DNA of 64,000 bases from Methanomicrobiales archaeon (GTDB taxonomy: Archaea > Halobacteriota > Methanomicrobia > Methanomicrobiales > Methanospirillaceae), in assembly GCA_025350045.1 (NCBI GenBank), contig JANXYM010000012.1, forward strand, positions 1 to 64,000. The letters run 5' to 3'. This document shows positions 28,950-38,384 of this stretch, one piece after another; the first letter of the stretch is position 1; every line of letters begins with the position of its first letter. Position numbers and translations under genes: made by a program. The notes under the pieces were generated by a model. The model saw nothing but the letters and a program-made list of their open reading frames with translations. It did no database searches and had not been told where the DNA came from.

Positions 28950-29192
28950 CTCTCTCTTCAGGTAATCCAACCCTGACGTCAGCCGGATTCATCCTCGCGA
29001 GACTGAGAGGGAAATGAAGGTAAGGTTATCTCCGTTCCTTAAGGATAATGGGATGATAAGAAAGCCCCTGGACTTCACATCAGGATAATAATCCTGATAA
29101 ACCACGGAATCAAACGACTACACAACAGATCAAAAAATAATGGAATAATTATTGGTTTGTTGCACTCTGTTGCAAAAGAAGGAAGTAAAAAA

Positions 29193-30113
29193 ATGATACT
29201 CAAAGATTTCCTTGTCCGTGCAGGAACAGACAAAAACCTGATGGAGTTGATTCTCTTTTTGGGCAGCCAGGCTCAGCAGGTGAAGAAAGGATTTTTCTGT
29301 TCGATCAGGAAAACCCCGGCCGATGAAAAGACCAAAAATATGTACGGCGAAGAGCAGATGGCTCTTGATATGTACGCAGATGACGTGTTCATTTCAGGAC
29401 TCCAAAAAACACGTCTTGTACGGTATATTGCAACAGAAGAACAGCATAAGATTATCGAAATAGAAGATCCGAAGAACAACTTCGGGATTGTTATTGATCC
29501 TCTTGACGGGTCTTCTCTTATTGATGTAAATCTCTGCACGGGTTCCATTATCGGCATCTATCCCGGGCATGTCCTTGAAAAGGGCGCGACCATGATTGCT
29601 GCCCTGTATATCCTGTACGGGCCGCTCACCACCCTGACCTTCACCACCGGGAAAGGTGTTCATGAATTCGCCCTGGATGATGAGGGTGAATTTTTCTTAC
29701 GGCATCAGGATCTCAAAATTCCCGAAGGCAAGATATACGCACCCGGGGCCCTGAGGAGGGATTACCTTCCTGCTCATGCACGATGGATTGAGAAGCTCGA
29801 GCATTCCGGATACAAGCTCCGGTTCAGTGGCTGTTTTGTTGCCGATGTCCACCAGATCCTCCATAAAGGCGGGGTGTTTACCTATCCCGGTTTCAAGGGA
29901 AGGGAAAAGGGGAAGCTGCGATTATTGTACGAAGCCAATCCTATGGGTATGATCATCCATGAAGCCGGGGGGGCGATCAGCAATGGTAAGGGAAGCATCC
30001 GGGATATTATGCCGGAAGGGATCGATGATGTCACCCCCATCTATGTCGGGGGAAAAGAGGAGATCCGGCTGATTGAAAAGTATATGCTGGATGAATGCGG
30101 TAAACAGGAGTGA
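29193..30113 (+). CDS. fbp: Fructose-1,6-bisphosphatase, class I
   Basis: A 306-residue class I fructose-1,6-bisphosphatase, hydrolysing fructose 1,6-bisphosphate to fructose 6-phosphate in gluconeogenesis. The metal-binding signature [12 protein letters not shown] is clear. [16 protein letters not shown] and the C-terminal [15 protein letters not shown] with its glycine-rich stretch complete the family pattern. I start at ATG 29193, behind GAAGGAAG; an in-frame codon at 29157 has no support. Class I enzymes are mainly bacterial and eukaryotic. This one sits directly ahead of a class II aldolase and the archaeal bifunctional enzyme. Confidence 0.92.
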   Translation: MILKDFLVRAGTDKNLMELILFLGSQAQQVKKGFFCSIRKTPADEKTKNMYGEEQMALDMYADDVFISGLQKTRLVRYIATEEQHKIIEIEDPKNNFGIVIDPLDGSSLIDVNLCTGSIIGIYPGHVLEKGATMIAALYILYGPLTTLTFTTGKGVHEFALDDEGEFFLRHQDLKIPEGKIYAPGALRRDYLPAHARWIEKLEHSGYKLRFSGCFVADVHQILHKGGVFTYPGFKGREKGKLRLLYEANPMGMIIHEAGGAISNGKGSIRDIMPEGIDDVTPIYVGGKEEIRLIEKYMLDECGKQE

Positions 30114-30119
30114 AGATCT

Positions 30120-31262
30120 ATGCGGGAGAATACATTTGGTCCAATCCCCGGTTCAACGATACTGGGAGGCATTTCCGGAAGGAGAGCAATTGTCATGGCT
30201 GCAAACATCCGGATAGCAACGGTAGCACAGGGAATATTCCGGGCCGCGAAAGATACCGATTCTGCCGTTTTTATGGAGCTCGCCCGTTCGGAGTGCGACT
30301 TAAACGGCGGGTATACCGGGTTCACCCCCGGGACTTTTTCAGAAAAGATGCATGAGGCAGCAAGGGCAGCAGAGTTTGATATCTGGGCTCTTCACGCAGA
30401 TCATATCTCGATAAAGACGGGCTCTCCTTTAGAGATCGAAGGGACGAAACAGTTGATCGATGCCCAGATTGCAGCAGGGTATACGTCATTTGCCATTGAC
30501 GCTTCCCATCTCTTCAATTTTGAAGGAAAAAATGTCCGGGAAGAACTGGAAAAGAATATCGTTGCCACAACGGATCTGGCCCACCATATCAAAAACCGGA
30601 TGAACGGAAAGGAGTTCGGTCTCGAAGTTGAAGTAGGAGAGATTGGCAGGAAAGACGGACAGGGACTGATCCTGACAAAACCTGAAGAAGCGGTTGCATT
30701 CATCCAGGCCCTGCAGGAGAACAGTGTCTTTCCCCAGGTGATTGCCATCGCGAATGGCAGCACGCATGGCCATGTATATGATGAGGCAGGCAATATCGTA
30801 GAACAGCTCTCCATTGATATCCCTCAGACCCAGGCAGTTGCAAAAGCATTGCGGGATAATCACCTGCATGTCGGTATTGCCCAGCATGGTATTACCGGTA
30901 CTCCCCGGGATCTCATCAACCAGCATTTCCCGAAAGGCGATATCATAAAAGGAAATGTGGGAACCTTCTGGCAGGACGTAGTATTCACCACGTTAAAAGT
31001 GTACGAACCCGCTCTCTACAAGGAGATCAGAGACTGGACACTCGGAAAATACCTCCCGCTGAATCCCGGAAAGAAAGAGAAACAGGTCTTTGACGGGAAC
31101 TGCAAAATGGCCATAAAGGAATTTTTCAAACAGATCTATTCCGTTGACGAAGAGACCGAACAGGCAATCCGGGCCATGGCATATGCTGAAAGTCTTGTCT
31201 TTTTCCGGGCGTTCAGCTCGTATGGGACTGCTTCTCTTGTCAGAAATGCAATGAAAAAATAA
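30120..31262 (+). CDS. fba: Class II fructose-bisphosphate aldolase family protein
   Basis: A 380-residue TIM-barrel aldolase of class II (zinc-dependent) type, expected to cleave or form fructose 1,6-bisphosphate. Metal and substrate motifs are readable: HADHISI with the zinc His, IDASHLFNF, EVEVGEIG with the Glu ligand, ANGSTHGHVYD and GIAQHGITGTP. Compared with the E. coli enzyme it has the same set of blocks in order, but the sequences vary enough that a different sugar-phosphate substrate is possible. AGGAGTGA just before ATG 30120 overlaps the end of fbp, so the two form an operon. Confidence 0.85.
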   Translation: MRENTFGPIPGSTILGGISGRRAIVMAANIRIATVAQGIFRAAKDTDSAVFMELARSECDLNGGYTGFTPGTFSEKMHEAARAAEFDIWALHADHISIKTGSPLEIEGTKQLIDAQIAAGYTSFAIDASHLFNFEGKNVREELEKNIVATTDLAHHIKNRMNGKEFGLEVEVGEIGRKDGQGLILTKPEEAVAFIQALQENSVFPQVIAIANGSTHGHVYDEAGNIVEQLSIDIPQTQAVAKALRDNHLHVGIAQHGITGTPRDLINQHFPKGDIIKGNVGTFWQDVVFTTLKVYEPALYKEIRDWTLGKYLPLNPGKKEKQVFDGNCKMAIKEFFKQIYSVDEETEQAIRAMAYAESLVFFRAFSSYGTASLVRNAMKK

Positions 31263-31310
31263 TCAGCGTCATTTTTTTATCCAGCAGAGAGATTCTATTA
31301 GTGATCTCTC

Positions 31311-32408
31311 ATGCCAAAAACGACTATTTCCGTAATCAAAGCGGATGTGGGAAGTTTTCCCGGCCACTCCCGCACCCACCCGAAGCTTCTGGAAAAAGCG
31401 GCAAAGATGCTCAGGGAGCAGAAAGGGAAGATCCTCATCGATTCCTTTGTCACCCACTGTGGCGATGATCTCGAACTGATCATGACCCATGCCCATGGTG
31501 TGGATAATAAGGAGGTCCACAAGCTGGCATGGGATGTTTTCATGGAATGCACCAAAATTGCAAAGGGCATGAAGCTCTATGGTGCAGGGCAGGACCTGCT
31601 CTCCGATGCCTTCTCCGGCAATGTCAGGGGTCTCGGGCCCGGTGTTGCCGAGATGGAGTTTGAGGAGCGGGGATCGGACCCGGTACTCATATTCATGGCC
31701 GATAAAACCGAACCCGGCGCATGGAACTTCTTTCTCTACAAGATATTTGCCGATCCCTTCAACACGGCCGGTCTGGTGATCGATCCCAGCATGCACGAGG
31801 GATTTGTTTTCGAAGTGCATGATGTGATCAAGAAACGGCGTATCACATTCCGGTGTCCTGAAGAGACCTATACCCTCCTCTCCTATATCGGGGCATGTTC
31901 CCGGTACGTGATCAAGTATGTCTACCGGAAAGACGGGATGATTGCCGCATCGACAAGTACGGAGAAACTGAATCTCACTGCAGGCCGGTACGTGGGAAAG
32001 GACGATCCGGTCATGATCGTCCGGGCCCAGAGCGGCCTTCCGTCTGTAGGTGAAGTGATTGAACCTTTCTGCACGCCAACGATAGTTGCCGGCTGGATGC
32101 GGGGATCCCATCACGGACCGTTCATGCCGGTCGGTGTCTGCGATGCCAACATGACGCGGTTTGACGGTCCTCCCCGGTGTATCTGCCTGGGTTTCCAGAT
32201 CTGTAATGGCGAACTTATCGGTCCTGCTGATATGTTCGATGATATCGGGTTTGACCGCGTCCGGGCACGCTGCAATGAGCTTGCCGATATGATACGGGAC
32301 CAGGGCCCCTTCGAACCTCACCGGCTTTCTTTGGAAGAGATGGAATACACAACGTTACCGGGAATTGAGAAACAGTTCCGCGACCGGTGGGAAGCCCTAC
32401 CTGAATAA
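31311..32408 (+). CDS. fbp: Bifunctional fructose-1,6-bisphosphate aldolase/phosphatase (class V)
   Basis: A 365-residue archaeal enzyme that condenses two triose phosphates and then dephosphorylates the product to fructose 6-phosphate. It drives gluconeogenesis in one direction. The N-terminal ISVIKADVGSFPGHSRTHP and the metal-rich DSFVTHCGDDLELIMTH are diagnostic. GAGQDLLSDAFSGN and YVYRKDGMIAAS (with the Schiff-base Lys) are also present, as is the C-terminal HHGPFMPVG. It is full length. It lies 48 bases after the class II aldolase gene, so three fructose-bisphosphate enzymes stand in a row. Confidence 0.95.
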   Translation: MPKTTISVIKADVGSFPGHSRTHPKLLEKAAKMLREQKGKILIDSFVTHCGDDLELIMTHAHGVDNKEVHKLAWDVFMECTKIAKGMKLYGAGQDLLSDAFSGNVRGLGPGVAEMEFEERGSDPVLIFMADKTEPGAWNFFLYKIFADPFNTAGLVIDPSMHEGFVFEVHDVIKKRRITFRCPEETYTLLSYIGACSRYVIKYVYRKDGMIAASTSTEKLNLTAGRYVGKDDPVMIVRAQSGLPSVGEVIEPFCTPTIVAGWMRGSHHGPFMPVGVCDANMTRFDGPPRCICLGFQICNGELIGPADMFDDIGFDRVRARCNELADMIRDQGPFEPHRLSLEEMEYTTLPGIEKQFRDRWEALPE

Positions 32409-32491
32409 TTTCCGTTTTTAGAAAAATAGCTCTGCAGTATCCTGTCAGGTTCCGGCCGGGCAAAGCGCCCGGGAACCGAACAATGAGCAAG

Positions 32492-32501
32492 CTTTAATTA
32501 T
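32492..32501 (+). promoter_or_regulatory. Putative TATA box for the lsm gene
   Basis: CTTTAATTAT lies 23-32 bases upstream of the lsm ATG at 32524, so transcription would begin at or next to the start codon and the mRNA would be leaderless. No Shine-Dalgarno sequence is needed or seen. Confidence 0.45.
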
Positions 32502-32523
32502 CTTACATCCCAAATTAGGGCAG

Positions 32524-32760
32524 ATGGTTAACGGAATTGTTTTGCCGATAAAAAAAGTGTTTGCGCTTGTGGATTCAAAAATATCTGTGGAGATCAAAGA
32601 CGAACACAGGAAACTGCAGGGTCGCCTCGTTGCCGTGGATGAGTATCTCAATATCCATATGGACGAGACGATAGAGTTTGTCGATAACCAGCGGGGCAGG
32701 AGCCTTGGAACCGTTGTGATACGGGGCAACAACATCCTGACCATCGCACCGGTTATCTGA
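32524..32760 (+). CDS. Lsm/Sm-like archaeal RNA-binding protein
   Basis: A 78-residue Sm-fold protein. The Sm1 region is KKVFALVDSKISVEIKDEHRKLQGRLVAVDEYLNIHM and the Sm2 region is GTVVIRGNNILTIAP, with the RG that contacts RNA. Archaeal Sm proteins form six- or seven-membered rings that bind U-rich RNA. The gene appears leaderless and is followed 22 bases later by a TFE-beta-like gene on the same strand. Confidence 0.92.
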   Translation: MVNGIVLPIKKVFALVDSKISVEIKDEHRKLQGRLVAVDEYLNIHMDETIEFVDNQRGRSLGTVVIRGNNILTIAPVI

Positions 32761-32782
32761 TACTTATCAATGGTGGGAAAGA

Positions 32783-33133
32783 ATGGAAGATCCTGTTGAT
32801 GAAGCACTGAAACTTATTCAGTCGAAACCTGAAGGCGTTCTTCAGAGCGAGCTCTGGAAGGAGCTGGGTGTTGATAGCCGGAAGTGTTCACGCATCGTCA
32901 AGAAACTCGAAGAGAGTGAACTCATTGACCGGATCGAATTCAAAAAGGAAGGTATCAAGACCTACCTCTTAAAAGCACGACAGATGCCGGTTAACCCGTC
33001 CGATCTGCTTGCCGGGGATGAACTCATCCCGTGCATCTGTTGCGAGCTGGAGTGCGTTGTTGAAGAATGTCACCCGCTCATGGACTGGATGTACCAGCTG
33101 GCGATTGTCCAGAATACCGAGGAACCGGTCTAA
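32783..33133 (+). CDS. Winged-helix protein with C-terminal Cys cluster, TFE-beta-like
   Basis: A 116-residue protein. Residues about 5-70 are a winged helix (GVLQSELWKELGVDSRKCSR, then IVKKLEESELIDRIEF, then KTYLL). Residues about 90-110 have PCICCELECVVEECHPLMDW, a compact Cys cluster. The same layout, wH domain then Fe-S cluster ending in a hydrophobic WM-type helix, is known from archaeal transcription factor TFE-beta, related to Rpc34/RPC39. I infer a basal transcription role on that basis. The exact Cys spacing should be compared with known TFE-beta before the name is used. A generic MarR/Lrp-like regulator is the alternative. Confidence 0.6.
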   Translation: MEDPVDEALKLIQSKPEGVLQSELWKELGVDSRKCSRIVKKLEESELIDRIEFKKEGIKTYLLKARQMPVNPSDLLAGDELIPCICCELECVVEECHPLMDWMYQLAIVQNTEEPV

Positions 33134-33342
33134 ACGGTTCTCTCCGGAAAACAAAAAACCAGCACGTATCTTTTTTTGTTGTTGAACCGTGGGGATCCAT
33201 GGTACGTAAAAAAACCTGAAACCCGGTCTGTTTTCCTATGGCAGTATCAATCTGATGAAAAGAAACCCGGTACCGTATGAATGGATCTTAACCAGAGCGA
33301 CAAAAAACTCTAAAAAAATTTTGTTGTACCTTTAAAAAAAAT

Positions 33343-33975
33343 TTATCTCATAAGCAGATTTTTGAGCTGGACAAATTCCTCGACCGAGTACTGTCCCTCC
33401 GCGGTGGTCTCTCCCATATGGCAGTACACCAGTTCAGAGCCAAAGAGCGGCAGCACAGCCCGGGCATAGCGGAACGCAGCACCCATAACACCACAGCAGA
33501 TCGGTTGTTTCACAGAGTGCGTGAACGCGATAAGCTCGATGACATCATCGGCATTTGACGGCGTGACAATGATCTTGACAATATCCCCGTACGCCCGGAG
33601 TTCGCGTTCCAGCACAAACAGCACATGGAGCGGCATCATGATGGGGGCATGGTGGGAAGCGATGATCTTCGTTCCCGCCTCCTTTACACAGACCGCATTT
33701 CTTACAAACTGCTGTTCCACGTCAACATAATCAACAAGGGAAATGATCGGCCGGATCTTCTTCTCCCATTCCCTGCCATCACCAAAAAACTGTCCGCCTT
33801 CACGCCCGGACCGCAGGGTTGCAATAATGGGCAGTGTACATGTTTTTTTGCACTGCTGCACCAGCTTCTTTGGATCCCCTTTCATCAGGTCGAACCGGAG
33901 TTCAATCATATTGGCTCCCTGCTCCTGGGCACGGGACGCCTGGAGCGGATCCGAAAGCGCTGCTACAATCTTCAT
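33343..33975 (-). CDS. aroD: 3-dehydroquinate dehydratase, type I
   Basis: A 210-residue class I 3-dehydroquinate dehydratase in the shikimate pathway. The substrate-binding opening IELRFDLM and the ATLRSGREGG segment are typical. TKIIASHH carries the catalytic His and DIVKIIVTP the Schiff-base Lys. The length is slightly below the bacterial 250 residues, as is usual in archaea. The gene is divergent from the membrane protein gene at 34126 across 150 bases. No other aro genes are adjacent. Confidence 0.93.
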   Translation of the reverse strand: MKIVAALSDPLQASRAQEQGANMIELRFDLMKGDPKKLVQQCKKTCTLPIIATLRSGREGGQFFGDGREWEKKIRPIISLVDYVDVEQQFVRNAVCVKEAGTKIIASHHAPIMMPLHVLFVLERELRAYGDIVKIIVTPSNADDVIELIAFTHSVKQPICCGVMGAAFRYARAVLPLFGSELVYCHMGETTAEGQYSVEEFVQLKNLLMR

Positions 33976-34125
33976 GTACCGGGTGTTGGCCGGCAGTTCT
34001 TAAAAATGATACCCCGTAAACCCGTCCTGGCGATCAGAAAGGGACAAAGATTTACCGGCATCTTCTTTGTCTCCTGCCGGAAGATACCTGTTTATCCCAT
34101 TCCGGGCAATAGATCAATCACTGTC

Positions 34126-34662
34126 ATGGCAAGCGACGTGATTCCCCCCTATATCCGCCAGGTTACCGGCGCGATCATACAAGGTGTGGCCCTCATTCTG
34201 CTCATTCCCTGTGCAGCCGCATTCCTCCTTGCCCAGCCGCTGCCGGCAACCCTGGCTCTTATCACGAGTACGCTCATCATCGAATACGGTGCAGCACCGA
34301 TCGGCATCGGTCTTGGCCTTCATCCCGTGTTTGTTCTCCTGGTCCTTTCCTGTGTGGCCCTGGGAATCATCCTGTTCATGTTCGATATATTCGATGCGCT
34401 GGGCCGGCATTCCGAACGGGTGGCAGGGTTTTTAGCCCGGGCGGAAGAAAAAGTTCACCAGTCCACGCTCATTTCAAAGTACGGCATCTTTGGACTCATA
34501 CCCTGTGTCCTCACCCTCGGCCTCTATGTCTGTCCGCCGGTTTCGTGGGCACTGGCGTGGCGCAGGGATCAGGCGATCTTCCTGATCATGGGAGGATTTA
34601 TCACCATATCGGCCATCCTGATCCTGGTAACCCTTGGCGTGTTTGGCATCATCTTTCATTAA
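34126..34662 (+). CDS. Small multidrug export-like membrane protein (COG2426 type)
   Basis: A 178-residue integral membrane protein with four to five hydrophobic segments, including TGAIIQGVALILLIPCAAAF and VFVLLVLSCVALGIILFMFD. A charged loop follows (RAEEKVHQSTLISKYG), then GIFGLIPCVLTLGLYVCPPV and a final helix. The middle loop and GLIP element match the small multidrug export-like family in archaea. The transported substance is unknown. Start ATG 34126 is the most natural because the upstream open frame is antisense to aroD. It ends 14 bases before the U32 gene and probably shares its transcript. Confidence 0.72.
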   Translation: MASDVIPPYIRQVTGAIIQGVALILLIPCAAAFLLAQPLPATLALITSTLIIEYGAAPIGIGLGLHPVFVLLVLSCVALGIILFMFDIFDALGRHSERVAGFLARAEEKVHQSTLISKYGIFGLIPCVLTLGLYVCPPVSWALAWRRDQAIFLIMGGFITISAILILVTLGVFGIIFH

Positions 34663-34676
34663 CAGGGAGAAACGTT

Positions 34677-37331
34677 TTGTCCGGACCTGCACACACATCC
34701 ACAAAAAAAACCCTGCCCGAGCTGCTCGCCCCGGCCGGGTCTCCCGAAGCATTCAGGGCTGCAATAGCAGCGGGTGCGGATGCAGTATACCTGAGCGGAA
34801 AGCGGTTTGGCGCCCGGAAATTTGCCGCCAATTTCTCAGAAGAGGAGATCGAGGAATCGATCCGGTTTGCCCATGCCCGGGGCGTGCGGGTGTACGTAAC
34901 GGTCAATACCCTCATCCATGACTCGGAGATCGCAGGCACCATCGAATATCTCATCCGGCTGTACTCGATCGGTGTTGATGCAGTCCTCATCCAGGATATC
35001 GGGATCGCCGCACTGGCTCACGAAATTATGCCGGGTCTCCTCATCCACGCCTCCACCCAGATGACCATCCACAATGCTGAAGGGGTGAGGTGGGCGGCAG
35101 AACAGGGATTCTCCCGCATAGTGCTCGCCCGGGAACTCTCCCTGGCTGAAGTGGAGCGGATTGCCCACGATACCCGGGATACCGGTGTCGGGCTCGAAGT
35201 CTTCGCCCACGGGGCCCTCTGTTACGGGTATTCCGGACAATGTCTCCTCTCTTCAGTCATTGGCGGCAGGAGCGGGAACCGGGGCATGTGTGCCCAGCCG
35301 TGCCGGAAACCCTACACCCTCGTCACCGGCCCCATGGATGCCTGTGGCAGACCGGAACGGGTACAGGCACTTCCGTCCCGTGGCGGGTATCTCCTCTCGC
35401 CAAAAGATCTCTGCACGTACCGGCACCTCCCGGCACTGACCGCTTCGCCCATAGCATCACTCAAGATAGAGGGACGGATGAAATCTGCAGAGTATGTGGC
35501 AGTGGTTGTCGCTGCCTACCGGCGGGCTCTCGACAGCATTGCAGAGGGAAATACGAATCCTCCTCCTGACGAGATGGACAACCTCCTTCTCGCATTCAAC
35601 CGCGGTTTTACGAACGGATACCTGTTCGGCGACCGGCACCGGGCAGTCATGGGCAGGGATGCGCCCGACAACCGGGGACTCTGCATCGGCATGGTGAGCC
35701 GGTACGAGGCAAAGACGAGGACCGTTTCGGTCAGGATCGGGAGAGAAAGGTTCCCTAAGCCGGGAGACGGGTTGTTTTTCATAGACCCGGAAAGGCCCGA
35801 AGAGCAGTTCGGGTTCTCCCTCAACACCGTCCCCGTCTTGATGATGGAAGAGATCATCATTGCCGTTCCGCAGCCGGTCAGTGCGGGAACACGGGTATAC
35901 ATCACCTCATCTGTGGACCTGAATGCCAAAACCCGGCATCTCATCAGCCACCCTGCCTCAGCCCTCCGCCATCCACTGCCGCTCGATCTTACCGTTCATG
36001 TGGATGAAAAAGGCATGCTGACCCTTGATGGCCGGATCCATCCGGGTGACGGGCGTGAGATTCCCGTATTCCACATAACGGCAATCACGCTTGTACCGGC
36101 ACAATCCCGCCCGCTCACCGCGGAACAGATGGAACAGCAGCTGAGAAAGAGCGGGGGTACACCCTTTGTCATCAACGCGGTGACAATGCAGTACCACGGC
36201 GATCGGTTCACCCCGGTAGCAGAACTGAACCGGGCACGCAGGGAGTTTCTCGCCCTCGCAGAATCCGCACTCATTGCAGCATTTAGGCCCGCCGCAGAAC
36301 AGGTTGCGCTTGCCTATGCCCGCTGGCAGGCCCGGGCGGGTGACTATCCATCAACAAATCACGCTCTCTCTCCCATAAAATCCCCCCACCCGCCCCGTCT
36401 CGCACTCTACACTGATTCGTTAGACGCGGTCCGCCAGGCAGCTGAGGCCGGGTGTGACCGGGTGTATTTCGAACCGGATATCCCGGTTTCGAAAACTGCC
36501 TCGTGCTGCAGTGTTTCCCCCTATGCAGGAACTGAAGAGCTGATCAGGACAGCCGTTGACCTCTGCCGTTCCCCTGCTGTCCCCCTCTTCTGGAAGTTCC
36601 CCCGCATCACCCGTACTGCTTTTTCTGACGTGGTTCTTCCCCTGGTGCCGCGGATAACAGAAATGGGAATTGCCGGAATTATGGTGGAAAACCCCGGTAT
36701 GGTCTCTGCACTCAGCACGATCGCACCACTCATTCCTGTCGCCGGCGCCACCGGGCTCAATGTGTTCAACCATGCCACCGCAGAAGAACTCGCCCCCCGT
36801 CTCAACCTGCTCACCCTGTCATCGGAGCTCTCGCGGGACGAGTGCAGGTTCTTAGTATCTGCTGCCCGGAAACAGGTGCCCGGTGCATCCTTTGCCCTTA
36901 TCGTGCAGGGAATCAGCGAAGCGATCATTACCGAAGACTGCCCCTTAGAACCCCGGCTGCACTGCCGGGGTGAAGCAGGACAACAACACGGGGTTTTTTA
37001 TGGTATCCGGGACGCCACCGGTCACCTGTTTCCCGTGCGCATGGATCGTGAATGCAGGGCCCATATAGGCAATGCAGCAGAGCTCTGCCTGGTAGATCAT
37101 CTGCCCGAAATAATCAGCATGGGGATCAGCGAAGTCGTGATCGATGCGAGGGGAAGACCAGTGGGCTATGTTTCCGAAATGATACGGATATATTGCGAGG
37201 CACTCTGCATCATTGCCGCCGGAAAACCCGGCTGGGAAAAGCAGCTGCAGGCGCGAAAGGAGCAGCTGAAAAGGTGCGTTTTTGAAGAGATCACCGCAGG
37301 GCATTTCCTGCGGGGTCTCAAAGAGGTATAG
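34677..37331 (+). CDS. Peptidase U32 family protein
   Basis: An 884-residue U32-family protein. The N-terminal TIM-barrel part begins LPELLAPAGSPEAFRAAIAA and holds the family signature EVFAHGALCYGYSGQCLLSS followed by GRSGNRGMCAQPCRKPY, whose Cys residues bind an iron-sulfur cluster in studied relatives. A middle DUF3656-like insert follows, then a second barrel-like half. Relatives act in RNA hydroxylation or cofactor hydroxylation rather than simple proteolysis, so no substrate is proposed. The start is a TTG at 34677 behind AGGGAG (34664-34669); the frame extends upstream inside the membrane protein gene but without family sequence. Confidence 0.85.
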   Translation: MSGPAHTSTKKTLPELLAPAGSPEAFRAAIAAGADAVYLSGKRFGARKFAANFSEEEIEESIRFAHARGVRVYVTVNTLIHDSEIAGTIEYLIRLYSIGVDAVLIQDIGIAALAHEIMPGLLIHASTQMTIHNAEGVRWAAEQGFSRIVLARELSLAEVERIAHDTRDTGVGLEVFAHGALCYGYSGQCLLSSVIGGRSGNRGMCAQPCRKPYTLVTGPMDACGRPERVQALPSRGGYLLSPKDLCTYRHLPALTASPIASLKIEGRMKSAEYVAVVVAAYRRALDSIAEGNTNPPPDEMDNLLLAFNRGFTNGYLFGDRHRAVMGRDAPDNRGLCIGMVSRYEAKTRTVSVRIGRERFPKPGDGLFFIDPERPEEQFGFSLNTVPVLMMEEIIIAVPQPVSAGTRVYITSSVDLNAKTRHLISHPASALRHPLPLDLTVHVDEKGMLTLDGRIHPGDGREIPVFHITAITLVPAQSRPLTAEQMEQQLRKSGGTPFVINAVTMQYHGDRFTPVAELNRARREFLALAESALIAAFRPAAEQVALAYARWQARAGDYPSTNHALSPIKSPHPPRLALYTDSLDAVRQAAEAGCDRVYFEPDIPVSKTASCCSVSPYAGTEELIRTAVDLCRSPAVPLFWKFPRITRTAFSDVVLPLVPRITEMGIAGIMVENPGMVSALSTIAPLIPVAGATGLNVFNHATAEELAPRLNLLTLSSELSRDECRFLVSAARKQVPGASFALIVQGISEAIITEDCPLEPRLHCRGEAGQQHGVFYGIRDATGHLFPVRMDRECRAHIGNAAELCLVDHLPEIISMGISEVVIDARGRPVGYVSEMIRIYCEALCIIAAGKPGWEKQLQARKEQLKRCVFEEITAGHFLRGLKEV

Positions 37332-37432
37332 ATAGCTGTTGCCCGGATGCGGAGTTTTTTTTATAAAAACCTTCATCAGGTAAAAAACTGCAATCGTGTA
37401 ATCAGGACTTAATCATTCATGGAGTGTCAGAT

Positions 37433-38101
37433 ATGCCTTCACCACTGATCCTTGTAAACCTCAAGACGTACCGGGAGGGGATGGGTAACCGTGCCCATAT
37501 GATCGCACAGGCAGCAGAACTCGTGGCGCGTGAAAGCGGGGTTACGATTGGTATCGCACCTTCCTGTATCGATCTTCACCCGATCAGCCGCCACTTTGAA
37601 ATCCCGGTCTATGCCCAGCATGTCGACGGTTGCGAACCCGGTGCAAACACCGGGCATATCACCGTTGACGCGATCAAGACTGCCGGAGCGGCAGGGTCAC
37701 TCGTAAACCACTCGGAACGGCAACTCTCTCTTGCAGATATCGAAGCTGCAGTCAGGGGACTTAAGGTGCACAACCTCATCTCGGTCGTCTGTACCAACAA
37801 TGAACTCTCAAGTGCCGGTGCTGCTGCCCTGGGACCGGATTATGTAGCCATTGAACCGCCGGAACTCATCGGCAGCGGCGTCTCGGTCTCAAAAGCGAAC
37901 CCGGATATTATCCGGCGATCGGTTGCCGCGGTGCACGCAATACATCCCAACGTGAAAGTCTTAACCGGTGCAGGAATCCAGTCCGGGGAATGCGTAAAGA
38001 TTGCCGTTGATCTCGGGACTGACGGTGTGCTGCTCGCCTCCAGCGTAGTAAAGGCAAAAGATCCGGGCGCGATCCTCCGGGATCTGGTATCAAAGCTCTG
38101 A
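37433..38101 (+). CDS. tpiA: Triosephosphate isomerase, archaeal type
   Basis: A 222-residue archaeal triosephosphate isomerase, interconverting glyceraldehyde 3-phosphate and dihydroxyacetone phosphate. The catalytic Lys is in [10 protein letters not shown], the His in LVNHSERQ, and the Glu in [26 protein letters not shown] is the phosphate-binding end. It is about 30 residues shorter than bacterial enzymes, as in other archaea. I start at ATG 37433 with GGAG 8 bases upstream; the GTG at 37424 would add three residues. It supplies the aldolases at 30120 and 31311. Confidence 0.95.
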   Translation: MPSPLILVNLKTYREGMGNRAHMIAQAAELVARESGVTIGIAPSCIDLHPISRHFEIPVYAQHVDGCEPGANTGHITVDAIKTAGAAGSLVNHSERQLSLADIEAAVRGLKVHNLISVVCTNNELSSAGAAALGPDYVAIEPPELIGSGVSVSKANPDIIRRSVAAVHAIHPNVKVLTGAGIQSGECVKIAVDLGTDGVLLASSVVKAKDPGAILRDLVSKL

Positions 38102-38140
38102 TAAATCAAAAACGATGATACTTTTTTTACGAGAGCCGTG

Positions 38141-38242
38141 TTATTTAAGAAACAGGTACCAGGCTCCGACAATCATTACACAGATCACAATGCCGATTCC
38201 AATTACCGTCATGCTGCTGATATCACCCGACTCTTCTGCCAT
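38141..38242 (-). CDS. Small single-pass membrane protein, 33 residues
   Basis: A 33-residue peptide: an acidic start (MAEESGDISS), one hydrophobic helix (MTVIGIGIVICVMIVGAWYL) and FLK at the end. A strong site GGGAGGA lies 8 or so bases before ATG 38242, which is good support for translation. I recognise no family; comparable tiny membrane proteins are common in methanogens. It is convergent with tpiA and downstream of the XRE-CBS regulator in the opposite orientation group. Confidence 0.65.
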   Translation of the reverse strand: MAEESGDISSMTVIGIGIVICVMIVGAWYLFLK

Positions 38243-38384
38243 GAAACGTTCCTCCCACGTGGATGGATCCACGATTAGGTAAGTCGTTTGAGTAATTGCA
38301 TGTATATTTCCCGTTCTCCCGGCCTGGTTGTCCTGTTGAGGCACAACAATAATGCAGAGAAAGGGAATAAAAAAAGAGCGATGA

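Noticed and set aside
31269-32321. 350-codon open frame on the minus strand opposite the FBP aldolase/phosphatase
   Set aside because: It is the antisense shadow of a well-supported gene; its translation is rich in His, Pro and Gly and matches nothing.
33625-34125. Long N-terminal extension of the small multidrug export-like protein
   Set aside because: This part of the frame is antisense to aroD and has no family sequence; ATG 34126 gives a normal membrane protein start.
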